A stretch of 9,240 nucleotides of DNA from Minisyncoccota bacterium (lineage in GTDB: Bacteria > Patescibacteriota > Minisyncoccia > Minisyncoccales > UBA5738). This document shows positions 1 to 4,203 of the stretch, one piece after another. A program made the translations under genes and the position numbers. The notes beneath the pieces were generated by a model. The model did not search any database. It was not told the origin of the DNA and worked only from the letters and a program-made list of their open reading frames with translations. The stretch covers positions 1 to 9,240 of the forward strand of contig JALOQL010000031.1 in the NCBI GenBank assembly GCA_025453415.1, written 5' to 3'. The stretch's first letter is position 1. Each line of letters opens with the position of its first letter.

Positions 1-561
1 GAGCTCGGCCAAGCCGACTCGATCATCAAAGTCCTGAAAATGAAAGACCGCTATATCAAAGAGATCGGCAACGTCAAGCTCAACAAGCCGGCCGACTGCC
101 TGCGGGTCGGCATCGTGGGCGAGCTTTACATGCTGATGGAACCGTTCTCGAATTTTAGCCTGGAAAAAAAGCTGGCCCAACGAAACATTGAGGTGCACCG
201 CTTCGTGACCGTCTCCGGGATCTTAAAGGAATACTTCACCGGCGACTTTTTCATCAAGCAGCACGTCAAAGACGCCAAACCCTACCTGAAGCACCACTTG
301 GGTTCGCACGGTACGGAAAGCGTGGCCCGCGCCCTGGAGCTGGCCAAGGAAGGTTTTGACGGTATCATCCATCTGAAGCCCTTCGGCTGTATGCCCGAGA
401 TCAACGCCATGGCGGCCTTGAGCAACATTTCTCGCGATTACAAGGTGCCAGTGCTTTATTTCAGCTTCGATTCGCAAACGTCGGAAGCCGGCCTGGAAAC
501 CCGCATCGAGGCATTTTGCGACATGCTTTATATGAAGAAAGCTCAAAGTTCAAAATTCTAA
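1..561 (+). CDS. 2-hydroxyacyl-CoA dehydratase-like protein (COG3581/DUF2229 type), C-terminal part
   Basis: The reading frame is open from base 1, so the start lies outside the window; 186 residues are visible. They match the C-terminal part of proteins related to the D component of 2-hydroxyglutaryl-CoA dehydratase (DUF2229/COG3581). Seen in the sequence: a GIVGELY segment followed by an EP..N motif, a HLGSHGTES helix, an HLKPFGCMPE stretch with a single Cys at visible residue 130 (possible cluster ligand), and the end motif FDSQTSEAGLETRIEAF. Family knowledge: these proteins accept low-potential electrons from an ATP-hydrolysing activase, and the substrate of this subfamily is not known. 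The activase follows 34 bases downstream on the same strand, so the two are very likely one operon. The last residues (QSSKF) are encoded by an AT-rich short repeat, suggesting a remodelled C-terminus. Family call is fairly sure; substrate is not assigned. Confidence 0.8.
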   Translation, partial: ELGQADSIIKVLKMKDRYIKEIGNVKLNKPADCLRVGIVGELYMLMEPFSNFSLEKKLAQRNIEVHRFVTVSGILKEYFTGDFFIKQHVKDAKPYLKHHLGSHGTESVARALELAKEGFDGIIHLKPFGCMPEINAMAALSNISRDYKVPVLYFSFDSQTSEAGLETRIEAFCDMLYMKKAQSSKF

Positions 562-595
562 GTTCAAAGTTAAATTCATCGGAAATCAAAAAGCC

Positions 596-1597
596 ATGGA
601 ACAAAACAACCAAAAAATAAAGCTGTCGCTGGGCATCGATATCGGTTCGATCTCGACCAAGGCGGTTGCCATCGACAAAGATAATAATATCCACGCCCGG
701 TCCTACCTTTGGACCGAAGGCAATCCGATCGACGCGGTTAAACGGGTGCTAAAAGAAGTCCAGGACCAGCTGAAGGATAAAAATATGGAAGTTACGGCCG
801 TCGGCACCACCGGATCGGCGCGCGAGCTCATCGGCACCATCCTGAACGCCACCATCATCAAAAACGAGATCACGGCGCACGCGATCGGCACGCTGGCGTT
901 CCACCCGGAGGTAAAAACCATCCTGGAAATCGGCGGCCAGGACTCCAAAATCATCATCTTGGACGAGGGCATCATCACGGATTACGCCATGAACACGCTT
1001 TGCGCCGCCGGCACCGGTTCGTTTTTGTCGTCGCAAGCACGGCGCTTGAACATTCCGGTGGAAGAATTCGGCGGCTACGCGCTGCGGTCCACGAACCCGA
1101 CCAAGATTGCGGGACGCTGCACGGTGTTTGCCGAATCCGACCTGGTGCACAAAGCGCAGATGGGTCATCCCCGGGAAGATATCATCGCCGGACTGTGCAA
1201 CTCGATCGTCCATAACTATCTGAACAACCTGGGGAAAGGCAAAGCCATCAAGCCGCCATTCGTGTTCCAGGGCGGCGTATCCAAGAACATCGGCGTGGCC
1301 CAGGCGTTCGAACGCATCATCGGCCACGAGATCATCGTCGACGAAATCGGCCACCTGATGGGCTGCATGGGCATTGCCATCCTAGCCCGCCAGGCCGCGG
1401 CCGGAAAAGAAACCAAATTCGACTTTGGCGTGCAAAACGTCAAATTCACCACCGCGGGCGTGGAATGCGGCGGCTGCCCGAACAATTGCGAGATCGTGTG
1501 CGTATTGCGCGAAGGCGTGTTCATCGACGGCTGGGGCAACCGCTGCGAACGCGGCATTGCAAGAGCCAAGGAAAAGTTGACCCAAAAGCAGAATTAA
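596..1597 (+). CDS. Acyl-CoA dehydratase activase (BcrA/BadF/HgdC family, ASKHA ATPase)
   Basis: This 333-residue protein has the ASKHA fold signatures of the HgdC/BcrAD/BadFG activases: phosphate-1 loop GIDIGSISTK (residues 13-22), EIGGQDSK (111-118), CAAGTGSF (136-143), GRCTVFAES (173-181), and an adenosine-type motif around FQGGVSKN (224-231). Cys136 and Cys175 are 39 residues apart, the same spacing as the two cysteines that bridge the [4Fe-4S] cluster in the HgdC dimer (Cys127/Cys166 in Acidaminococcus). Role from family knowledge: ATP-driven injection of a low-potential electron into a partner dehydratase-like protein. After the activase domain comes a cysteine-rich tail, C291-x2-C294-x3-C298-x3-C302-x14-C317, ending GNRCERG. 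I recall this linker from large fused activase-DUF2229 proteins; here the fusion is split. The ATG at 596 gives a full N-terminus. No Shine-Dalgarno sequence is visible. Two hairpins follow the stop. A second copy of the 3' tail lies at 2073-2177. Confidence 0.9.
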   Translation: MEQNNQKIKLSLGIDIGSISTKAVAIDKDNNIHARSYLWTEGNPIDAVKRVLKEVQDQLKDKNMEVTAVGTTGSARELIGTILNATIIKNEITAHAIGTLAFHPEVKTILEIGGQDSKIIILDEGIITDYAMNTLCAAGTGSFLSSQARRLNIPVEEFGGYALRSTNPTKIAGRCTVFAESDLVHKAQMGHPREDIIAGLCNSIVHNYLNNLGKGKAIKPPFVFQGGVSKNIGVAQAFERIIGHEIIVDEIGHLMGCMGIAILARQAAAGKETKFDFGVQNVKFTTAGVECGGCPNNCEIVCVLREGVFIDGWGNRCERGIARAKEKLTQKQN

Positions 1598-1610
1598 TAA
1601 TTTGTCTGCG

Positions 1611-1645
1611 GAGGTCAATCCTCAGCTTGTGGGAGGGTTGACCTC
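1611..1645 (+). repeat. Strong hairpin after the activase gene
   Basis: GAGGTCAATCCTC (1611-1623) pairs with GAGGGTTGACCTC (1633-1645) over 13 positions with one G-T pair, around a 9-base loop. It has no T run, so it is not itself a terminator. It may be a 3'-end RNA stabiliser or a mobile palindrome, and it lies just upstream of the terminator. Confidence 0.6.
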
Positions 1646-1661
1646 ACCGGATTCGCAATTT

Positions 1662-1693
1662 AAAATCCCGACCGATGCGGGATTTTGCTTTTT
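1662..1693 (+). terminator. Rho-independent terminator of the dehydratase/activase operon
   Basis: AAAATCCCG (1662-1670) and CGGGATTTT (1678-1686) form a 9-bp stem with a 7-base loop, followed by GCTTTTT. It lies 65 bases after the activase stop, on the same strand. Confidence 0.8.
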
Positions 1694-1703
1694 AAAAAAG
1701 ATG

Positions 1704-1741
1704 AAAACCAGGAATAAATCAGCTTTCGCCGCCTGGCTTTT
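1704..1741 (-). terminator. Possible terminator of the 77-residue membrane protein gene
   Basis: CCAGG (1708-1712) and CCTGG (1732-1736) are complementary and flanked by A and T runs on the two sides, with one mismatched position, directly after the stop codon of the minus-strand gene. The stem is short and the loop long, so this is tentative. Confidence 0.35.
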
Positions 1742-1973
1742 ATTGAGAGGCGCACATAGAAGCTCGCCTCAAACGCGCTATTTCATTCAATGTCGATGCC
1801 ACCGAATATATCAAGATGATTGCTCCAATAATAAATTCCAGCGCGCAAGTATCATACGCTATCGGATCGTAGTACAATACTGGGCCAGTGGTCATTATGA
1901 ATCCAAGATAAAGACCGAGCAATCTTGCGGCCCATTTAAGTATGGGCATTATATACGATATGGTTTTCCTCAT
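1740..1973 (-). CDS. Small membrane protein of unknown function, 77 aa
   Basis: I do not recognise the family. The protein has two hydrophobic stretches: residues about 8-36, rich in I, L, A and G and interrupted by one Lys and two Arg, and residues about 44-61. These are consistent with two membrane segments joined by a short loop (YYDPIAYDTC), with a basic C-terminus (RLRRAS). Support for a real gene comes from a consensus promoter directly upstream (TTGACA, 16 bases, TATAAT) and a coherent hydrophobicity pattern. The ATG lies 15 bases from the -10 box, so the transcript should be nearly leaderless, and no Shine-Dalgarno sequence is possible. Base composition is more AT-rich than the activase gene to its left. 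The gene lies convergent to the activase, between the two copies of the activase 3' tail, and may have arrived with whatever separated them. Confidence 0.6.
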   Translation of the reverse strand: MRKTISYIMPILKWAARLLGLYLGFIMTTGPVLYYDPIAYDTCALEFIIGAIILIYSVASTLNEIARLRRASMCASQ

Positions 1974-1988
1974 TTATACCACTTTTAT

Positions 1989-2016
1989 ATTATATCATAT
2001 TTTATATTTTTGTCAA
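1989..2016 (-). promoter_or_regulatory. Sigma-70 type promoter of the 77-residue membrane protein gene
   Basis: Reading the minus strand, TTGACA (2011-2016) and TATAAT (1989-1994) are both perfect consensus boxes, separated by 16 bases. The predicted transcription start is about 1982, giving a leader of roughly 8 bases. The spacer contains TATAAAAT at the same position as in the promoter at 2716-2743. Confidence 0.8.
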
Positions 2017-2044
2017 GCTAAACCGCCTAAAACGACCACACTCA

Positions 2045-2067
2045 GTAACGAAGCTAAGCTTCGCTAC
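2045..2067 (+). repeat. Short palindromic repeat beside the activase tail relic
   Basis: CGAAGC (2049-2054) and GCTTCG (2058-2063) flank TAA. The arms extend to GTA and TAC with one mismatch, giving a 23-base dyad. It ends five bases before the relic of the activase tail begins, so it may mark the recombination joint. The octamer GCTACGCC within and after it recurs inside the hairpin at 6671-6684. Confidence 0.55.
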
Positions 2068-2072
2068 GCCTT

Positions 2073-2177
2073 AAGATCGTCTGCGGCCTGCGCGAGGGCG
2101 TGTTCATCGACGGCTGGGGCAACCGCTGCGAACGCGGCATCGCCCGCGCCAAGGAAAAACTCTCCAACAAACAGTAA
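2073..2177 (+). pseudogene. Orphan 3' tail of a second activase gene
   Basis: In frame, this segment encodes 34 residues beginning KIVCGLREGVF, continuing through GNRCERG and ending at a TAA. It matches the last part of the activase at 1491-1597. About 44 consecutive bases are identical in the two copies, from GGCGTGTTC to GAACGCGGCAT, while both flanks have diverged, mainly at third codon positions. There is no start codon and no upstream activase body, so it is a truncated remnant carrying two of the five tail cysteines. Its own terminator follows at 2189-2212, which indicates that this was once a genuine gene end. It could also be the original end of the resident activase, displaced when the 3' region was replaced by recombination with a related copy. 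Confidence 0.85.
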
Positions 2178-2188
2178 GATTGAATTTT

Positions 2189-2212
2189 AAAGCCCCGCTC
2201 ACGCGGGGTTTT
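2189..2212 (+). terminator. Rho-independent terminator after the activase tail relic
   Basis: CCCCGC (2193-2198) and GCGGGG (2203-2208) form a stem with loop TCAC, extended by A-T and G-T pairs and followed by TTTTG. Its sequence differs from the terminator of the intact activase gene. Confidence 0.8.
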
Positions 2213-2230
2213 GATTTAAGTATTAGAAAA

Positions 2231-2256
2231 GCAAGGAAAAAATCAGCCTTAGCTGC
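2231..2256 (-). terminator. Terminator overlapping the stop of the secreted protein gene
   Basis: On the minus strand CAGC-TAAG-GCTG is followed by ATTTTTT. The stop codon TAA lies in the loop. The stem is only 4 bp, but position and T run fit termination. The relic at 6805 ends in a similar but stronger hairpin (CGGC-TAAA-GCCG). Confidence 0.5.
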
Positions 2257-2701
2257 CTCGCTTAAATGTGACTTCGTACATTCCACCACACCCGGTTTGA
2301 TCTTTAAAGTTCAGTTCCGGGCGCATTACCATGAGATCGATTACCTCGCAGCCATTGTACGCATAAGCATCGATCATCACGGTTTCGTTGTTTAAAGTCC
2401 GTAAGCCGCCATAAGCTTCATTGAACATACCCCAGTTGTTATGAACATAACTATAGTTCCCGCCAACAATGAACAGGATTTCGTTCTTATTGGCACCGCG
2501 AACGATTTCAGCATTCCCATGTCTGATGGTCACGGTCATCAGGTCCGGGTTTCCGCCGAGCGTCATATTGCTGAGCCCGACGCCAATCATATACTGGATG
2601 CTATCAATATTCCCCACTGTCGATTCATTATCCAGTTCTTTTGCGCCAAGCGCAAAAGAACCGCACATGGTCAGCACGACGAAAGCTATTAAAAGCCTCA
2701 T
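2249..2701 (-). CDS. Small secreted protein of unknown function, 150 aa
   Basis: I do not recognise a family. The N-terminus is a typical signal peptide: MR, a hydrophobic core (LLIAFVVLTMCGSFALG), then AKELD; cleavage near residues 17-20 would export it. The mature part is rich in G, N, Y and M and ends in a motif containing CGGMYEVTFKR. I chose ATG at 2699-2701 rather than the in-frame TTG at 2714-2716. The TTG directly follows the -10 box (TATAGT) and lies upstream of the predicted transcription start, and the ATG gives a cleaner signal peptide. The leader would be only about 8 bases and lacks a Shine-Dalgarno sequence. A degraded copy of the C-terminus, with the same MY-VTFKR core, lies at 6805-6864, so a paralogue once existed. 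Cys in the signal core is not in a convincing lipobox. Confidence 0.65.
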   Translation of the reverse strand: MRLLIAFVVLTMCGSFALGAKELDNESTVGNIDSIQYMIGVGLSNMTLGGNPDLMTVTIRHGNAEIVRGANKNEILFIVGGNYSYVHNNWGMFNEAYGGLRTLNNETVMIDAYAYNGCEVIDLMVMRPELNFKDQTGCGGMYEVTFKRGS

Positions 2702-2715
2702 AAAATCACAAATCA

Positions 2716-2743
2716 ACTATACACCATTTTATAGAAAAGTCAA
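2716..2743 (-). promoter_or_regulatory. Promoter of the 150-aa secreted protein gene
   Basis: On the minus strand TTGACT (2738-2743) and TATAGT (2716-2721) are separated by 16 bases. The predicted start is about 2709, 8 bases before the ATG. The spacer contains TATAAAAT at the same offset as in the promoter at 1989-2016. The -35 box abuts the terminator hairpin at 2744-2775. Confidence 0.7.
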
Positions 2744-2775
2744 GCAAAAACCGCCTCATTTCAGGCGGTTTTTGC
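2744..2775 (-). terminator. Terminator after the tRNA-Thr locus, bidirectional in form
   Basis: GCAAAAACCGCC (2744-2755) and GGCGGTTTTTGC (2764-2775) form a perfect 12-bp stem with an 8-base loop. A and T runs on either side let it work in both directions. It separates the tRNA region from the promoter of the secreted protein gene. Confidence 0.75.
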
Positions 2776-2818
2776 GCATGAGCCGACGAAGGGATTCGAA
2801 CCCCCGACCTACTGTTTA

Positions 2819-2938
2819 TCCCGTACAAATTTGCCGGGATTCTGCTGAGCCGAGGAGAGGATTCGGACCTCCAACCTACTGTTTACAAAACAGTTGCTCT
2901 ACCATTGAGCTACCCCGGCAAATTTTACGGGACTATCG
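2819..2938 (-). mobile_element. 120-base insert with inverted ends, carrying a tRNA-Thr
   Basis: The insert consists of 19 bases, the 72-base tRNA and 29 bases. Its flanks pair with each other: TCCCGTAAAATTTGCCGGG on one side (its last six bases belong to the tRNA acceptor) and the complement of TCCCGTACAAATTTGCCGGG on the other, differing by a single inserted base. It encodes no protein. The repeats suggest a MITE-like or palindromic element, or a product of recombination; an assembly artefact at the palindrome is possible. Confidence 0.45.
2848..2919 (-). tRNA. tRNA-Thr (anticodon TGT), nested copy
   Basis: All arms fold in 72 bases: acceptor GCCGGGG/CCTCGGC (one G-T pair), D-arm GCTC-AATGGTA-GAGC with GG in the loop, anticodon arm ACTGT-TTTGTAA-ACAGT with anticodon TGT reading ACA and other ACN threonine codons, variable loop AGGTT, T-arm GGAGG/CCTCT, discriminator T, no encoded CCA. 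Oddities: the T-loop reads TCCGAAT, so position 55 is C in place of the near-universal T that becomes pseudouridine. In addition, the 5' acceptor strand is part of a 19-bp inverted repeat with sequence downstream of the gene, a stronger helix than the acceptor itself. It lies inside the anticodon loop of another tRNA-Thr and directly downstream of the rpsB-tsf transcription unit. It may be the only intact tRNA-Thr(TGT) locally, but its function is uncertain because of the T-loop change. Confidence 0.85.
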
Positions 2939-2951
2939 CAAAACAGTTGCT

Positions 2952-2990
2952 GCGCCCATCCGTAGCCCCATTTTGGGGCGAAGGAGGGCT
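2952..2990 (-). repeat. 39-base palindromic insert in the D-arm junction of the outer tRNA-Thr
   Basis: Compared with the nested tRNA, the outer copy has 39 extra bases after the D-stem. They are bounded by direct GCT triplets (2949-2951 and 2988-2990), as a target duplication would be. The insert is an imperfect palindrome centred on GCCCCA-TTT-TGGGGC, with further CC/GG and GCCC/GGGC pairs outside. Confidence 0.6.
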
Positions 2991-3014
2991 CTACCATTGA
3001 GCTACCCCGGCAGG

Positions 3015-3042
3015 CTTAAACAAAGTCCCGCTGGTGCGGGAC
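3015..3042 (-). terminator. Terminator of the rpsB-tsf transcription unit
   Basis: GTCCCGC (3025-3031) and GCGGGAC (3036-3042) form a 7-bp stem with loop TGGT. On the minus strand TTTGTTT follows. It lies 5 bases after the stop of the 195-residue gene and only 13 bases before the outer tRNA-Thr, so the tRNA region has no room for its own promoter and may depend on read-through. Confidence 0.75.
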
Positions 3043-3046
3043 AGAG

Positions 3047-3634
3047 TTACCAGCTGAACGGATCGCGGAATCGCTTCTTGAATCCGGAATGCTTCTTTTT
3101 CTTGTGGTGGTGCTTCTGCGAAGATTCTTCGGGAAAAACCGTCTTCATCCCTTCTTCTTCGGCAGGAAATTCGGAAATTTCCGAATGAACCGTTGCCTCG
3201 CCGGTCGGTCTGGCAACTGTCAGCGTTTCAACTCCGCCTTTGGGATTCTTGCCAACCGCGATCTTTTTGGTCTTGACGATGGTCTTCAGATCGTGCCAGT
3301 AATTGTCCAACAGCGCCTCCTTTTCCTTTTGCTGACTTTCGGCGCGCTGCCGCAGTTTCACCATGTATTCGTTGAGCTTGTTTTCGGTCTTCAGAACGAT
3401 CACCCGACCCTTGATCAGCGTCTTTTGCGCCAGGTCAATCCAAGAAAGGTCTTTGAGCTTGGGATTGCTCTTCACCTTGAACGCCAGCCACTTTTTGAAC
3501 GCGCCGAAAGTTCCCAGGACTTTCAGGTCGGATTTTTCCGGAATCTCGTTGAGTGCCGGCATCTTTTTGGCCGCGATCGCCACCACGCCCGCGGCACTGC
3601 CAATGAAAAGAATGGAAGCGATCAATTCAACCAT
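3047..3634 (-). CDS. Membrane-anchored basic protein of unknown function, 195 aa
   Basis: I do not recognise a named family. The first 22 residues (MVELIASILFIGSAAGVVAIAA) form one N-terminal membrane segment; what follows is cytoplasmic or external and strongly charged. Residues about 80-125 (KTENKLNEYM to LDNYWHDLK) look like a long helix, possibly a coiled coil. Residues about 145-175 are acidic and of low complexity. The C-terminus is basic and histidine-rich (HHHKKKK) and ends RFRDPFSW. The gene starts 41 bases after tsf and precedes the terminator at 3025-3042, so it is probably co-transcribed with rpsB and tsf. A role linked to ribosomes or the membrane surface would be speculation based on position and charge. 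No Shine-Dalgarno sequence precedes the ATG. Confidence 0.75.
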   Translation of the reverse strand: MVELIASILFIGSAAGVVAIAAKKMPALNEIPEKSDLKVLGTFGAFKKWLAFKVKSNPKLKDLSWIDLAQKTLIKGRVIVLKTENKLNEYMVKLRQRAESQQKEKEALLDNYWHDLKTIVKTKKIAVGKNPKGGVETLTVARPTGEATVHSEISEFPAEEEGMKTVFPEESSQKHHHKKKKHSGFKKRFRDPFSW

Positions 3635-3675
3635 AGATAGGTTTGAGAGTAAAACGAAAAGGAACGCGATAAAAA

Positions 3676-4119
3676 CTAGATTTCCACGCGGACGACTTTT
3701 TTCAGCACGATATTCTCGCCCACCTTGGCTACCGTCTCGTTAATGAGGTCGTTGACGGACTTGGAAGGATTCTTGATCCAGGGATTAGTGAGCATGGTTT
3801 CGGAATTATCGCCCATCGCCGCCACCTGAAGGCACAGTTCGTGCGCCAGGTTCTTGAAATCGGCGGAGTTGGCCACAAAATCGGTCTCGCAACGGAGCTC
3901 CACCAATACGCCGATCTTGCCGTTGGCGTGGATATAAGCCTCAACTTTTCCCTGGCCCGCGCAGCGGTCGCCCTTCTTGGCCGCCAGGTTTTTGCCCCAC
4001 TGCTTAAGGATTTCCTTGGCTTTTTCAACACTGCCGCCCTCGTCGAGCGCCTTCTTGCATTCGCCGATGGAAATCCCGGTCTCATCGCGAAGCTGTTTGA
4101 TAAGTTCTAAATTAGCCAT
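3676..4119 (-). CDS. tsf: Translation elongation factor Ts, short form
   Basis: EF-Ts is the nucleotide exchange factor that recharges EF-Tu with GTP. The N-terminal UBA-like module is clear (LIKQLRDETGISIGECKKAL, residues 6-25), as is the core motif TDFVAN at residues 79-84. In it Asp80 and Phe81 fall at the same positions as the residues of E. coli EF-Ts that intrude into EF-Tu near the magnesium site. The end (AKVGENIVLKKVVRVEI) corresponds to the end of the N-terminal core subdomain. With 147 residues, against about 280 in E. coli, it lacks the second core subdomain and the coiled coil. Short forms of this kind are common in Patescibacteria, so this is not a truncation by mutation. It follows rpsB by 84 bases, the universal order. 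The start region carries two copies of GGTTAACGGTT instead of a Shine-Dalgarno sequence. Confidence 0.93.
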   Translation of the reverse strand: MANLELIKQLRDETGISIGECKKALDEGGSVEKAKEILKQWGKNLAAKKGDRCAGQGKVEAYIHANGKIGVLVELRCETDFVANSADFKNLAHELCLQVAAMGDNSETMLTNPWIKNPSKSVNDLINETVAKVGENIVLKKVVRVEI

Positions 4120-4120
4120 A

Positions 4121-4178
4121 AACCGTTAACCACCAACCGTTAACCGGAACGCAAAATCAAATACGTCTACCCGTTAAC
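4121..4178 (-). repeat. Short GTTAAC-centred repeats in the rpsB-tsf gap
   Basis: AACCGTTAACC occurs at 4121-4131 and 4135-4145, and the core CCGTTAAC again at 4171-4178. The first two copies directly precede the tsf start on the minus strand, where a ribosome binding site would be expected. Confidence 0.6.
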
Positions 4179-4203
4179 AGCCGGGGATTAAAAATTATAA
4201 TCT

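Larger units (their letters stand above)
2781..3011 (-). pseudogene. Interrupted tRNA-Thr(TGT) with two insertions
   Basis: Read on the minus strand, GCCGGGG and a full D-arm (3011 down to 2988) are followed by a 39-base palindromic insert (2952-2990). Then comes the 5' half of an anticodon arm, AACTGTTTTG (2939-2948), a 120-base insert (2819-2938), and the 3' half TAAACAGT with variable loop, canonical T-arm (GGGGG-TTCGAAT-CCCTT) and CGTCGGC plus discriminator (2781-2818). Removing both inserts restores exactly 72 bases with a perfect anticodon stem-loop, ACTGT-TTTGTAA-ACAGT, anticodon TGT. The break lies between anticodon positions 35 and 36. The acceptor stem has one G-G mismatch (position 6/67). 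No CCA is encoded. The second insert contains a complete tRNA-Thr. The outer copy is probably non-functional unless spliced; splicing cannot be judged from sequence. Confidence 0.75.

Noticed and set aside
749..1354. Open frame of 201 codons antisense to the activase gene
   Set aside because: It is a composition shadow of the activase; the translation has no recognisable structure.
2819..2938. Group I intron in the outer tRNA-Thr
   Set aside because: The insert is only 120 bases, lacks the U/G boundary bases, and is mostly a second tRNA.
2469..3188. Open frame of 239 codons on the plus strand
   Set aside because: It runs through the antisense of the secreted protein gene, two terminators and the tRNA region, so it cannot be a real protein gene.
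3089..3640. Open frame of 183 codons on the plus strand, rich in F, L and R
   Set aside because: It is the complement of the 195-residue gene, whose operon position and membrane segment are convincing.
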